Shown piece by piece: positions 22,801 through 26,663 of a DNA stretch of 64,000 bases; positions within the stretch are counted from its first letter, which is position 1, and every line of letters begins with the position of its first letter. This stretch comes from Pseudomonas putida S13.1.2 (lineage in GTDB: Bacteria; Pseudomonadota; Gammaproteobacteria; Pseudomonadales; Pseudomonadaceae): NCBI RefSeq assembly GCF_000498395.2, contig NZ_CP010979.1:4092001-4156000 (forward strand), written 5' to 3'. The translations under genes and the position numbers were made by a program. The notes below the pieces were generated by a model. The model was given only the letters and a program-made list of their open reading frames with translations. It had not been told where the DNA came from and did not search any database.

Positions 22801-22998
22801 GCGGACGTGGTGGCAATCACCGAAACCGGCACCGACACACTCATCATCAAAGGGGACGACAAAGACACGGTTCACATGACGGACAACTGGACGCTGGTCG
22901 GGAACCAAACTGCCGACGGTATCGACTATAACCAATACACGGCCCAGGAGGATCCAAGCCATCACCTGTGGGTACAGAACGGTATCCATGTGGTCTGA
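1..22998 (+). CDS. lapF: Giant LapF-like surface adhesin, 5' partial
   Basis: The reading frame is open from the first base of the window to the stop at 22996-22998, so the true start lies upstream; the first Met codon at 76 is internal to a repeat. The visible 7665 residues are about 80 Ig-like domains of roughly 85 residues, each with the pattern GRGEPGATVQV ... DAAGN ... APD. They are followed by two copies of a C-terminal module, a short RTX-like GGAGNDTL stretch (around residue 7535) and a C-terminal tail of the type I secretion kind (ending NGIHVV). The next three genes encode a type I exporter. LapF of P. putida is a large secreted protein needed for cell-cell contacts in mature biofilms and is built of 83-92-residue repeats, which fits. 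KT2440 LapF is about 6310 residues in total, so this homologue is clearly larger. The assignment to LapF rather than LapA rests on repeat length and gene order. Confidence 0.85.
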   Translation, partial: DAAGNILATGTVGADGTFVIALTPAVNDGSTLQVTLTDAAGNVSQPGSVTSTDLLPPAQPTDLALADGVTFTGRGEPGATVQVRDAAGTLIGTGIVGTDGLFNVTLAPAQANGEALDVRLVDTAGNTSAPLQFDAPDITPPGAVSNIVVGADGLALSGRGEAGATVEVRDANGTVIGTGVVAANGTFLIDLDPAVQPGEQLSLVQTDPSGNASVAVEYDVPLTTAPDSPSNLAIDADGTTLSGSAPAGTRVEVHDANGTLIGSAIANADGTFSIELNPAQANGELLDVVAIDDSGVSSLPAQVTAPDITAPAAPTDLAVSADGSVLTGRAEPGSTVRIVAADGSELGTAVVGPTGVFSISLAPPQVDGEVLQATATDAAGNTSPTSEVTAPDIDGVDTTPPAAPTDLVIGLAGSQLSGRGEPGTTVQVRDAAGTVLATGTVGADGSFAVTLAPAVTDGSALQVTLTDAAGNVSPPGSVTSPDLQAPAQPTELALADGVTFTGRGEPGATVQVRDAAGTLIGTGTVGADGLFSLTLNPAQANGEALDVRVVDAAGNSSAPLQFDAPDITPPGAVSNIVVGADGLALSGRGEPGATVEVRDATGTVIGTGVVADNGTFLINLDPAAQPGEQLSLVQTDPSGNTSVALEYDVPLTTAPVSPSNLAVDADGTTLTGSAPAGTRVEVHDANGTLIGSAIANADGTFSIELNPAQANGELLDVVAIDDSGVSSLPAQVTAPDITAPAAPTDLAVSADGGVITGRAEPGSTVRILAADGSELGTAVVGPTGVFSINLNPPQVDGEVLQATATDAAGNTSPTSAVTAPDIDGVDTTPPAAPTDLVVGLAGSQLSGRGEAGTTVQVRDAAGTVVATGTVGDDGTFVVSLSPAVNDGSTLQVTLTDAAGNVSQPGSVTSADLLPPAQPTDLALADGVTFTGRGEPGATVQVRDAAGTLIGTGIVGTDGLFNVTLAPAQANGEALDVRLVDAAGNSSAPLQFDAPDITPPGAVSNIVVGADGLALSGRGEPGATVEVRDATGTVIGTGVVADNGTFLINLDPAAQPGEQLSLVQTDPSGNASVALEYDVPLTTAPVSPSNLAVDADGTTLTGSAPAGTRVEVHDANGTLIGSAIANADGTFSIELNPAQANGELLDVVAIDDSGVSSLPAQVTAPDITAPAAPTELAVSADGAVLTGRAEPGSTVRIVAADGSELGTAVVGPTGVFSINLNPPQVDGEVLQATATDAAGNTSPTSAVTAPDIDGVDTTPPAAPTDLVVGLAGSQLSGRGEPGTTVQVRDAAGTVLATGTVGADGSFAVTLTPAITDGSALQVTLTDAAGNVSPPGSVTSPDLQAPAQPTELALADGVTFTGRGEPGATVQVRDAAGTLIGTGIVGADGLFSLTLNPAQANGEALDVRLVDAAGNTSAPLQFDAPDITPPGAVSNIVVGADGLALSGRGEPGATVEVRDANGAVIGTGVVGANGTFLIDLDPAVQPGEQLSLVQTDPSGNASVAVEYDVPLTTAPDSPSNLAIDADGTTLTGSAPAGSRVEVHDINGTLIGSAIANADGTFSIELNPAQANGELLDVVAIDDSGVSSLPTQVTAPDITAPAAPTDLAVSADGSVITGRAEPGSTVRIVAADGSELGTAVVGPTGVFSIDLAPPQIDGEVLQATATDAAGNTSVASSVTAPDIDGGDTTPPDAPIDLVIGLAGSQLSGRGEAGTTVQVRNAAGTVLATGTVGADGTFVVSLNPAVNDGSTLQVTLTDAAGNVSQPGSVTSADLLPPAQPTDLALADGVTFTGRGEPGATVQVRDAAGTLIGTGIVGTDGLFNVTLAPAQANGEALDVRLVDAAGNSSAPLQFDAPDITPPGAVSNIVVGADGLALSGRGEPGATVEVRDATGTVIGTGVVADNGTFLINLDPAAQPGEQLSLVQTDPSGNTSVALEYDVPLTTAPVSPSNLAVDADGTTLTGSAPAGTRVEVHDANGTLIGSAIANADGTFSIELNPAQANGELLDVVAIDDSGVSSLPAQVTAPDITAPAAPTELAVSADGAVLTGRAEPGSTVRIVAADGSELGTAVVGPTGVFSINLTAPQVDGEVLQATATDAAGNTSPTSAVTAPDIDGVDTTPPAAPTDLVIGLAGSQLSGRGEPGTTVQVRDAAGTVLATGTVGADGSFAVTLTPAVTDGSALQVTLTDAAGNVSPPGSVTSPDLQAPAQPTELALADGVTFTGRGEPGATVQVRDAAGTIIGSGIVGADGLFSLTVNPAQANGEALDVRLLDGAGNSSAPLQFDAPDITPPGAVSNIVVGADGLALSGRGEPGATVEVRDATGTVIGTGVVADNGTFLINLDPAAQPGEQLSLVQTDPSGNASVAVEYDVPLTTAPVSPSNLAVDADGTTLTGSAPAGTRVEVHDANGTLIGSAIANADGTFSIELNPAQANGELLDVVAIDDSGVSSLPTQVTAPDITAPAAPTDLAVSADGSVITGRAEPGSTVRIVAADGSELGTAVVGPTGVFSINLAPPQVDGEVLQATATDAAGNTSVASSVTAPDIDGVDTTPPEAPTDLVIGLAGSQLSGRGEAGTTVQVRDAAGNIIGTGVVGADGLFSLTLNPAQANGEALDVRLVDAAGNSSIPLEFTAPDITPPDAVSNIVVGNGGLALSGRGEAGATVEVRDANGTVIGNGVVAANGTFLIDLSPAAQPGEQLSLVQTDPSGNASVAVEYDVPLTTAPVSPSNLAVDADGTTLTGSAPAGTRVEVHDANGTLIGSAIANADGTFSIELNPAQANGELLDVVAIDDSGVSSLPAQITAPDITAPASPTELAVSADGTVLTGRAEPGSTVRIVAADGSELGTAVVGPTGVFSINLNPPQVDGEVLQATATDAAGNTSPTSAVTAPDIDGVDTTPPAAPTDLVVGLAGSQLSGRGEPGSTVQVRDAAGTVLATGTVGADGSFAVTLTPAVTDGSALQVILTDAAGNVSPPGSVTSPDLQAPAQPTELALADGVTFTGRGEPGATVQVRDAAGTLIGTGIVGTDGLFNVTLAPAQANGEALDVRLVDATGNTSAPLQFDAPDITPPEAVSNIVVGNGGLALSGRGEAGATVEVRDANGTVIGTGVVADNGTFLINLDPAVQPGEQLSLVQTDPSGNASEALPFEVPVATTPESPSELVFAEDGSSISGTAPAGTRVEVHDANGTLIGSVVAGPDGSFTVVLDPAQANGELLDVVAIDDAGVASLPTQVSAPDITAPVAPSELAVNADGTVVTGRAEPGSTVRVLAADGTTVLGSVVVGATGSFSITLDPAQVDGEVLQVTATDAAGNASTAGSVTAPDIDGGDTTPPDAPANLVIGLAGSQLSGRGEAGTTVQVRDAAGTVLATGTVGPDGTFAVTLSPAVNDGSTLQVTLTDAAGNASQPGAVTSPDLQAPAQPTELALADGVTFTGRGEPGASVQVRNSAGNLIGTGLVNPDGTFSVTLFPAQANGEALDVRLVDTAGNTSAPLQFDAPDITPPEAVSNIVVGADGLVLSGRGEAGATVEVRDAVGTVIGTATVGANGSFVVSLDPAAQPGAALSLVQTDPSGNASEALQFEVPLTTAPTSPSDLEVAENGTSITGSAPAGSRVEVHDANGTLVGSVVVGAEGTFTVILNPAQANGELLEVVAIDGTGASSLPVQISAPDITAPAAPSELAINANGTVVTGRAESGSTVRVLAADGTTVLGTAVVGATGSFSITLSPAQVDGEVLQVTATDAAGNASSAGSVTAPDIDGVDITPPQAPTNLVVGLAGGQLSGRGEAGASVQVRDAQGNVLANGTVNPDGSFQVTLAPPVDDGSTLQVVLTDAAGNASTPGTVATPDLQAPAQPTGLDLAGGVTLTGSGEPGATVQVRDASGNVIGTGVVNPSGSFSVTLSPAQANGEVLDIRLVDAAGNVSTPLQFDAPDTTPPAVVDNIVVGADGLTLSGRGEAGATVEVRDVNGTVIGTGTVTANGTFLLDLDPAALPGERLSLVQTDASGNASGALTFDVPLVATPASPSDLVVAEDGTSVSGSAPVGSRVEVHDANGAVVGSIVVGAEGTFTVVLNPAQANGELLDVVAIDNNGASSLPVQVTAPDITAPAAPSELAVNADGSLVSGRAEAGSTVRVLAADGTTVLGSVVVGASGTFSIGLTPPQVAGEQLQVTATDTAGNASTAGNVTAPIIDNGGDTTPPAPATQLAISDDGRTVSGRGEAGTTVEVRNDQGQVLVSGTVQPDGSFNVQLPTPVVDGSSLQVTLTDAAGNVSTPSPLTAPDQVAPLQPADLVLSNGDSLVGTAEGGARVEVKDASGNLIGSAIAGPDGSFSLTLDPPQANGETLSITVTDAAGNTSVPLSYAAPDITAPAIVSDVVAGDGSLAVSGRGEPGATVEVRDAQGTVIGTGIVAPNGTFVVDLEAPLAAGEDIVLVQTDAAGNTSAGVSVTVADTPLPESPSGVVVAGDGSSVSGTAPAGTQVQVRDAQGNVLGSIEAGQDGSFTIGLSPAQANGETLDVVAVDGAGNSSLPTQITAPDITPPNEASELQLSADGGLLTGRGEAGTTVQVISADGTVLGNAQVGVDGVISVVLTPPQTDGQELDVVLRDPAGNTSTATIVAPDTDGPLQPSGLAIDTAGIHLTGQGQSGSIVTVRDADGNVLGTATVGGDGRFDITLDAPQRNGESLTVEATDSLGNSAGPVNFTAPDSTPPQVVTSPAIDGNGTTVTGNGEPGATVTVRGPDGSVLGSTVVGTDGAFEITLDTPQTNGQALTVEQRDPAGNLSAAVDLSAPDTQAPDIPTGLVLAGDGSSVSGSGEPGAQVTVTGTGGAVLGTATVQPDGTFQVTIDPPQLNGQTLSVTQADNTGNDSLAGTVTAPDLEAPLAAQGLGLDPTGTVLSGQGEAGSTVEVRNAAGDLLGTIAVDTDGTFEVTLVPAQTNGEVLSVVLIDGGGNASPSATFTADDSTAPTAPAGLTITPGGSAIQGTGEAGSTVEVRLADGTLIGTIVVPAGGNFTVPLSPAQLDGQALDVTLIDAAGNTSEPSQVFAPDITPPALPTDVVVNDEGTAVTGNAPGASSVTVNDGAGNVITVPVNPDGSFSVPLDTPQNNGQTVTVVVTDAAGNDSAPVSVTAPDTTDPLPATGISVSPDGGTVGGTAEPGSTVEIRNPDDTVRGTVPVGPDGTFVVPVDPPLTTGETVAVVVIDPAGNESPEVPVDGPTGTEVATPSALAISADGFLLTGQGTVGSLITVTSGGTTLGTATVGSDGTFRVFFQNAQLNAQTLLVSAKATADGEPSVPAIIVANDTTAPNAPAQVALNATGSTLTGQGEVGATVRVTDAQGTLLGTATVGSNGLFSISFSPAVDNGQNLIVTQADAAGNVSLAATLQAPDLQAPLAASNLSLNGAATVLSGQGEAGASVTVRDASGAILATGTVNQSGQFQITLPNAQVTGSPLQVTLSDAAGNVSGPASLATPDRTPPAAISNPQLSQDGRQLSGSGEVGATVQVRNAAGAVLGTATVGTDGRFTVTFDTPQANGQAIGVTQVDAAGNTSPAVNVTTPDLTPPAPLTNVVLNNNGLTLTGQGEAGATVTVHGPDGTIIGTGVVAANGSFTLTLNSAQLNAQHLSVTQTDAGNNTSTAVAVTAPDFTPPAAPAALALSSTGLQLTGNAEAGSTVTVRDASGNVLGTAVAGSNGTFQVALNSAQTNGQTLQVTATDAAGNVSPAAPYTAADTTPPAAVSNLAVSASGATLTGNGEAGATVTVRAPDNTVLGTATVGADGHFSVTLSPAAITGESLSVVQADAAQNVSPAQSVTAPGVLAPATPDNLVLAADGLSVTGTAGAGSTVKVYGPNGELLGSSPVANDGTFTVNLGSAQANGEVLQVSATGTDGAVSLPATLQAPDTTAPQPLTNLVLSNDGLVLSGRGEAGATVRVLGEGGIDLGTAVVDASGNFSVNLGAAQINGEQLSASQSDVAGNESNSVSLTAPDRVAPDAADNLAFAGGGSLLNGTGEAGAAVRVLGADGSVLGSATVRADGTFQVNLASPQANGQQVQVVLTDAAGNQSAASAITAPDTTPPTAPGELAVSGDGATLTGRGEVGALVTVTNPAGEEIGSATVDASGHFTITLNPALGNAELLSFTQADAAGNVSAVATLQTPDFTPPAPLTQVVINADGSVVSGQGEAGATVIVSNAAGTVLGTGTVLADGSFRVELSPAQINDQLLSVLQADPPGNVSLPVDVRAPDLTPPAAATELRLNAAGDELGGVGEAGATVRVYVGTTQVGTGTVGADGTFVVELDAAQLNGQVLQVTLTDGKANVSAVSTVTAVDITPPATVIATINDSGTQVVGTAEAGTRVTVVNNNGDLLGQVTVDPDGTFVLNLNNPQINGEVLTVIAQDTTGNPSAPLQVNAPDLTAPVQPDNLLLNPAGTSMTGTAEAGTTITVRDPNNNVVGTVEVGANGQFTVPINPAQNNGQLLTVVSTDDAGNASVVVPYQTNDTSPPGVVTDMAINNTFNVLTGKGEPNATVTISRGGSVLGTGTVDAAGNFQITLVPAAGSLATLAVTQSDGINTSAVATYITPLIAPPVPPTNVTLGSDGLTLAGNAPSGVGIRVYDAAGNLIGTGGATLNGTFTLTLNTAQLNGQHISVTAVALVGGESQPTFLQATDVTPPANPLVTGLSLNGLVLTGTGEAGATVTVRDASNNVLGTAVVNGGGVFTVNLNAAQLNGQVLGVSQADAAGNVSGSTSYTATDVQPPATPTNVTINGAGTVLTGNGEAGATVTVQGPNGQVGTGVVQADGTFTINLTSPQNDGQLLVVRQADAAGNLSGSTSLTAPDTTPPAAPLATINTNGTSVSGSGQIGSTVTVRNSAGTVLGTATVGSNGLFVVSLTAAQIDNQALSVTLTDSAGNVSTGTTLTAPDLTPPAAAGNLLISADGGTLTGTGEVGATVTVRSANGTVLQTATVQPDGNFTVTLSPPQDNGQILSVTLSDPRGNVSGNVNVTAPDVDANAPVIATDNLATATVNLAAVSATKTYTDSFTTLLSGFSKTYTWTVTAGTTADPTLTLTTNSVLALLNNTSFTLQVKDASGAWVTIATGSTQGLLDLIVLPIGLQVDIGVLQAGDYRLTVGSGGIGLVTNVSTTLDITSTSLTQFTGTGTATSGNVITDVGTDGAVDARGPDSSAVLQVLKNGSYVSAGTSTTVQGQYGTLVISADGSYTYTPNGSPNSVGKVDVFSYQLVHPNGLSDTANLYVRIDSPQATEIWSSTNYAAPATVVDAVNDVGTSHVTLANRVDTSSSTLGSLSLPVIGSRQATYTTTVAADTTANLQVVVNSTNLLSLLNGTTIELLKLNPATGQYVLVQSVPGGSLISLLGGGAGYTFQNQGAGTYHVRVTAGGIGLLSSITTSLNATTTHLTEFVVSGATAATGNLLSDDNVGSALTVLSVLTAANTYTIPGYNGVSVAGTYGTLLVHADGSYTYTLNPGLTSAVVGQHDTFTYELTHPNGTTDTATLTVNLDNAAGLTTTTSLLADTGDEAVALASLAAATDVIAGTDGNDHLDGSQGGHITLQGGAGNDTLVVVDQNFASVEGGTGTDTLLWGGGDASIDLGNLAGRVHDIEVIDLNDTSSVALTLNLADVVAITETGTDTLIIKGDDKDTVHMTDNWTLVGNQTADGIDYNQYTAQEDPSHHLWVQNGIHVV
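13811..20935 (+). repeat. Diverged single-domain Ig-like repeats inside lapF
   Basis: Beyond about 13.81 kb the five-type order is lost. The protein continues as Ig-like domains of about 83-87 residues in single file. Each keeps the core pattern (L.G.GE.GA.V.V....G..LG......DG.F.V.L..AQ.NGQ.L.V...DAAGNVS....APD) but differs strongly in DNA from its neighbours. One stretch near 15590-15835 has a short variant without the usual DAAGN motif. The domain type resembles the bacterial Ig-like Big families common in type I-secreted adhesins. Confidence 0.85.
20960..22465 (+). repeat. Duplicated C-terminal module of lapF
   Basis: Two related modules of roughly 240-250 residues lie in tandem, about 20960-21680 and 21730-22465. 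Shared landmarks in order are a T..LL/LPVIG start, SVLALLNNT against NLLSLLNGT, GDYRLTVGSGGIGLV against GTYHVRVTAGGIGLL, YGTLVISADGSYTYT against YGTLLVHADGSYTYT, and VFSYQLVHPNG against TFTYELTHPNG. The second half of each looks like a VCBS or cadherin-like domain. Position just before the secretion signal suggests a folding or surface-exposed cap; this is inference. Confidence 0.7.
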
Positions 22999-23011
22999 GG
23001 CCGCTGCAATC

Positions 23012-23033
23012 CCGCCGGGCAAATGCCCGGCGG
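23012..23033 (+). other. Strong hairpin between lapF and the exporter genes
   Basis: A perfect 9-bp GC stem (CCGCCGGGC / GCCCGGCGG) with an AAAT loop begins 14 bases after the adhesin stop. No run of T follows, so it is not a standard intrinsic terminator. It could protect an mRNA end or reduce read-through into the exporter genes. Confidence 0.55.
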
Positions 23034-23061
23034 CATGGACGACCAGCAGTAAGGGAACTAT

Positions 23062-24498
23062 GTGAAGCGAAGCAGTCCGCTGTCACCGCTGTTGCTGGGA
23101 GCCTTCGGGCTCCTGGCCCTGAACTTCCACCCGGTTGCCCAGGCAGCCGATGATATAGACCCCCAACTGCGCCAGGTCGGGCCATCGCTGTTACGCGATG
23201 CGCCCGAAGCAGTGCCCGCACGCCCCGCCACCGGCATGGCCCCGGTCGCCAGTGGCGAGCGGCTGCAGCTGACCGATGCGGTGCTGCAGGCAGCGCAATG
23301 GCACCCCAGCATCGCCGAAGCCATCGGCAACCTGTACAAGCAGGGCGAAGGCATCAACGTCGCCCGCGCGGGGTATTACCCGCAGATTTCCGGCGGTATC
23401 CGCACCGGTTATGACACCGGCTATGGCGGCGACCGCAACAGCCAGGCGTTGAACCTGTCTCTCAAGCAGATGCTCTACGACTTCGGCAAGGTCGACAGCG
23501 CCGTCAGCGCGGCCCAGGCTGCCGCCGCCCGCGCCCAGGCCAATATCCTGCTGGTGGTCGACGACCTGGCCCGCGACACCGCTTATGCCTGGATCGAAAC
23601 CCGCCGCTACGAGCAACTGATGACCATTGCCCGCGACCAGATTCGCGGGGTCGGTGACATTGCCGGCATGGCCCGCCAGCGCAGCGACATGGGCGCCAGC
23701 ACCCGTTCCGACGTGGTGCAGGCCGAGTCCCGTGTGGAAAGTGCCCGCGCCACGCTGGAGGAGTACCAGTCGCAGTACGAACGCTGGCGTTCGACCTTGG
23801 CGGCACTGATGGGGCGCATCACCCCACCGGCGCTGGCCGAGGATTCGCCAGCAGCGCTGAACCAGGCCTGCAAGCGGCCCTCGCAAGGCGATGACCGCCT
23901 GCCTGCCGTGCTCATGGCCCTCGCCCAGCGCGCGCAGGGCCAGGCCGAACTGGCCCAGGCCAAGGCCGAGGCCTACCCGACGCTGTCGTTGCAACCGCAG
24001 GTCAACCACTACCTGGACAACGACTACAACCGCGACAACTCACGCATGGACCGCACCCAGGCGGGCATCTACCTGAACGTCGAGGTACCCATCTATCAAG
24101 GGGGTGCCATCAGTGCCCGCAGCCGCGCCGCCGGTCACGCCCTGACCGCCGCCGACTCCGCCGAGGATGCGGCCCGCCTGCAAGCCCGTCGTGGCCTTGC
24201 CGAGGCCATGGCACAAACCTCCGGGCTGGGCCGCCGACTGACTTCGCTGGAAGCGCGCCAGGTCAGCATCCAGGAAGCACGCATGCTCTACGGCCGCCAG
24301 TACCTGGACCTGGGCACGCGGCCGCTGCTCGACCTGCTCAACGCCGAGCAGGAAATCTACCAGTCACGCTTCGAACTCGCCGGCACCCGCTCTGACCTGC
24401 TGCGCCTGGATGTCGACTGCCTGTACAACACCGGCGCCCTGCGCACGGCCTTTGGCCTTGAGGGGCGCAACCTGCAAGGGGTGGAGATCCAGCCATGA
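23062..24498 (+). CDS. TolC-family outer-membrane channel of a type I secretion system
   Basis: A 478-residue protein. The start is GTG at 23062, behind AAGGGA; the ATG two bases earlier is followed at once by a stop. A clear signal peptide ends near residue 28 (FHPVAQA). The body has the long, Ala-rich helical repeats of outer-membrane efflux proteins (for example LTDAVLQAAQWHPSIAEA near residue 70 and a second matching half with DLLNAEQEIYQSRFELAGTR near the end). It should form the trimeric outer-membrane tunnel for export of the adjacent adhesin. It overlaps the next gene by 4 bases (ATGA), so the three exporter genes are translationally coupled. It is of the LapE type rather than an RND outer-membrane factor, judged by its partners. 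Confidence 0.88.
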   Translation: MKRSSPLSPLLLGAFGLLALNFHPVAQAADDIDPQLRQVGPSLLRDAPEAVPARPATGMAPVASGERLQLTDAVLQAAQWHPSIAEAIGNLYKQGEGINVARAGYYPQISGGIRTGYDTGYGGDRNSQALNLSLKQMLYDFGKVDSAVSAAQAAAARAQANILLVVDDLARDTAYAWIETRRYEQLMTIARDQIRGVGDIAGMARQRSDMGASTRSDVVQAESRVESARATLEEYQSQYERWRSTLAALMGRITPPALAEDSPAALNQACKRPSQGDDRLPAVLMALAQRAQGQAELAQAKAEAYPTLSLQPQVNHYLDNDYNRDNSRMDRTQAGIYLNVEVPIYQGGAISARSRAAGHALTAADSAEDAARLQARRGLAEAMAQTSGLGRRLTSLEARQVSIQEARMLYGRQYLDLGTRPLLDLLNAEQEIYQSRFELAGTRSDLLRLDVDCLYNTGALRTAFGLEGRNLQGVEIQP

Positions 24499-26663
24499 CC
24501 GATTCGATCAATGTGACCCTGCCTGAACAACCCACTGCCCCCGCGGCCGAAGCGCCTCATCGACCGGACCTTGGGCCTTGGCTGGAAGTGATGCTGCAGG
24601 TGGCGCACCACTACCGCCTGGACGTGTCGCCCCAGCGTATTCGCCTGGCCGCCGTCGAGGATGCCCGCCCGCTGGACGAGATCCTTCGGCACATGGCACG
24701 CCAGGCCGGCCTGGCCCTGCGCTTCGTGCGCTTCGACGCCAAGGGCTTGCGACAGTGGCGTACACCGCTGGTACTGGAACTGGATGATGGCCAGCTGGCG
24801 GTGGTCGAGTCGGTCACCGAAGAGGACGACCTGGCGGTGGTGTTTGCCGGTGACCAGGGCCTGACCTCACGCCTGCCCCGTGACAGCCTCAAGGGCCGCA
24901 TCAACCGCGTGGCCCTGCTGCGCCCGGCACGGCCGCTGCGTGATGTGCGCACCGATGACTACACCGCACCCTACGACCGCCACTGGTTTGCCCGCATCGT
25001 GCTGCGCGACCTGCGCCCTTATGGGCAGGTGATGGTCGCCTCGCTGGTGGCCAACGTCCTGGCCCTGGCGGGGGTACTGTTCTCGATGCAGGTGTACGAC
25101 CGGGTGATCCCGGCCGAATCGCTGCCAACCCTGTACGTGTTGTTCGGTGGTGTGGTGCTGGCGCTGGTGTTCGACTTCAGCATGCGCCTGCTGCGGCTGA
25201 AGGTGACCGACCTGCTCGGCAAACGCGCCGACCTGCGGGTGAGCGACCTGGTCTACGGGCATGCCCTGCGCCTGCGCAACTCGGTGCGGCCGAAGTCCAC
25301 CGGTTCGTTCATCTCGCAGCTGCGCGAGCTGGAATCGATCCGCGACCTGATCACTTCCAGCACCGCCACGGCGCTGGCCGACCTGCCGTTCTTCCTGCTG
25401 TTCCTGTTCGTGTTCTGGCTGATCGGCGGCGTGCTGGTATTCATCCCGCTGGTGGCTTTGCTGGCGATGGTGGTACCTGGGGTGCTGGCACAACGGCGCC
25501 TGGCGCGGCTGGCCAATGCCTCCATGCGCGAGTCGGCGCTGCGCAACGCCATGCTGGTAGAAAGCATCCAGGGCCTGGACGAGATCAAGGCACTGCAGGC
25601 CGAAGCACGCTTCGAGCGGCAGTGGAACCAGTACAACGCCGCCTGCGCCCATACCAACCTGCGCCTGCGCACCCTCACCAACGGCCTGGTGACCTGGACC
25701 CAGAACGTACAGGGCGCGGTGTTTGCCGTGGTCATCGTGGTCGGTGCACCGATGGTGATCGCCGGCGACCTTACAACCGGTAGCCTGGTGGCGGCGTCGA
25801 TGCTGTCGTCGCGGATGATGGCGCCACTGGCGCAACTGACCCATGTGCTGACCCGCTGGCAGCAGGCCAAGGTGGCCCTGCAAGGGCTGGACAAGCTGAT
25901 GCAGTCCCCCGTCGACCACCCCGAAGGCGAAGCCCGGGTGCACCTGCCGGCCATCCGCGGCGAATACCACTTGCGCCAGGCCAACTTCCGCTACAGCGAG
26001 GAGTCCCCGCCAGTGCTGAACATCGGCCAGCTGGATATCCAGCCGGGCGAGCGCATTGCCGTGCTCGGGCGCAACGGCGCCGGCAAGTCGACCCTGCTGC
26101 AAGCCCTGGGTGGAGCCATGGACCTGGTGCAAGGCGAGGTCAGCCTGGACGGCATCGCCATGGGCCACCTCGACCCTGCCGACCTGCGCCGTGACGTGGG
26201 CCTGCTGCCACAGTACGCGCGCTTGTTCCACGGCACCCTGCGGGAAAACCTCACCCTCGGTGCCGGCCAGGCCAGCGACCAGGAACTGGTGGCCGCACTG
26301 GCTGCCACGGGCGCGCTGGACTTCGTCCGCCGCCTGCCCAAGGGCATGGACCACCTGATCCTGGAAGGCGGCCTGGGCTTGTCCGGCGGCCAGCGCCAGG
26401 CCCTGGTGCTGTCGCGCCTGCTGGTGCGCCAGCCGCAAGTACTGCTACTGGACGAGCCGACCGCGTCGCTGGACGACATGACCGAGCGCAAGCTGCTGGA
26501 TAACCTCGAACGCTTCTGCCAGGGCCGCACCCTGGTGATCGCCACCCACCGCCTTAGCGTGCTGCAGCGTGTCGACCGCATCCTGGTGCTGGACGGCGGG
26601 CGCATCGTCATCGACGACACCCGCGATGCCGCGCTGGCCAAACTGCAAGGAGCCCAGGCATGA
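24495..26663 (+). CDS. Type I secretion ABC transporter with C39-like domain (LapB-like)
   Basis: A 722-residue inner-membrane exporter. Residues about 15-140 form an N-terminal C39-peptidase-like domain; no catalytic Cys-His pair is evident, as in other RTX/adhesin exporters where this domain binds substrate. Transmembrane segments follow (about 165-440, including LADLPFFLLFLFVFWLIGG). The ATPase domain has Walker A GRNGAGKST near residue 525, the signature LSGGQ near 628 and Walker B VLLLDEPTASLD near 650. ATP hydrolysis would drive export of the LapF-like adhesin directly from cytoplasm to outside together with the flanking TolC-like and HlyD-like proteins. Both ends overlap the neighbouring genes by 4 bases. 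Confidence 0.92.
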   Translation: MTDSINVTLPEQPTAPAAEAPHRPDLGPWLEVMLQVAHHYRLDVSPQRIRLAAVEDARPLDEILRHMARQAGLALRFVRFDAKGLRQWRTPLVLELDDGQLAVVESVTEEDDLAVVFAGDQGLTSRLPRDSLKGRINRVALLRPARPLRDVRTDDYTAPYDRHWFARIVLRDLRPYGQVMVASLVANVLALAGVLFSMQVYDRVIPAESLPTLYVLFGGVVLALVFDFSMRLLRLKVTDLLGKRADLRVSDLVYGHALRLRNSVRPKSTGSFISQLRELESIRDLITSSTATALADLPFFLLFLFVFWLIGGVLVFIPLVALLAMVVPGVLAQRRLARLANASMRESALRNAMLVESIQGLDEIKALQAEARFERQWNQYNAACAHTNLRLRTLTNGLVTWTQNVQGAVFAVVIVVGAPMVIAGDLTTGSLVAASMLSSRMMAPLAQLTHVLTRWQQAKVALQGLDKLMQSPVDHPEGEARVHLPAIRGEYHLRQANFRYSEESPPVLNIGQLDIQPGERIAVLGRNGAGKSTLLQALGGAMDLVQGEVSLDGIAMGHLDPADLRRDVGLLPQYARLFHGTLRENLTLGAGQASDQELVAALAATGALDFVRRLPKGMDHLILEGGLGLSGGQRQALVLSRLLVRQPQVLLLDEPTASLDDMTERKLLDNLERFCQGRTLVIATHRLSVLQRVDRILVLDGGRIVIDDTRDAALAKLQGAQA

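Noticed and set aside
19408..23022. Minus-strand open frames opposite the 3' end of lapF
   Set aside because: Same shadow effect; no ribosome binding site, no recognisable domain, and the plus strand is clearly coding.
24867..26438. 523-codon minus-strand frame opposite the ABC transporter gene
   Set aside because: The plus strand encodes all ABC motifs; the antisense product is Gln/His-rich nonsense typical of shadows.
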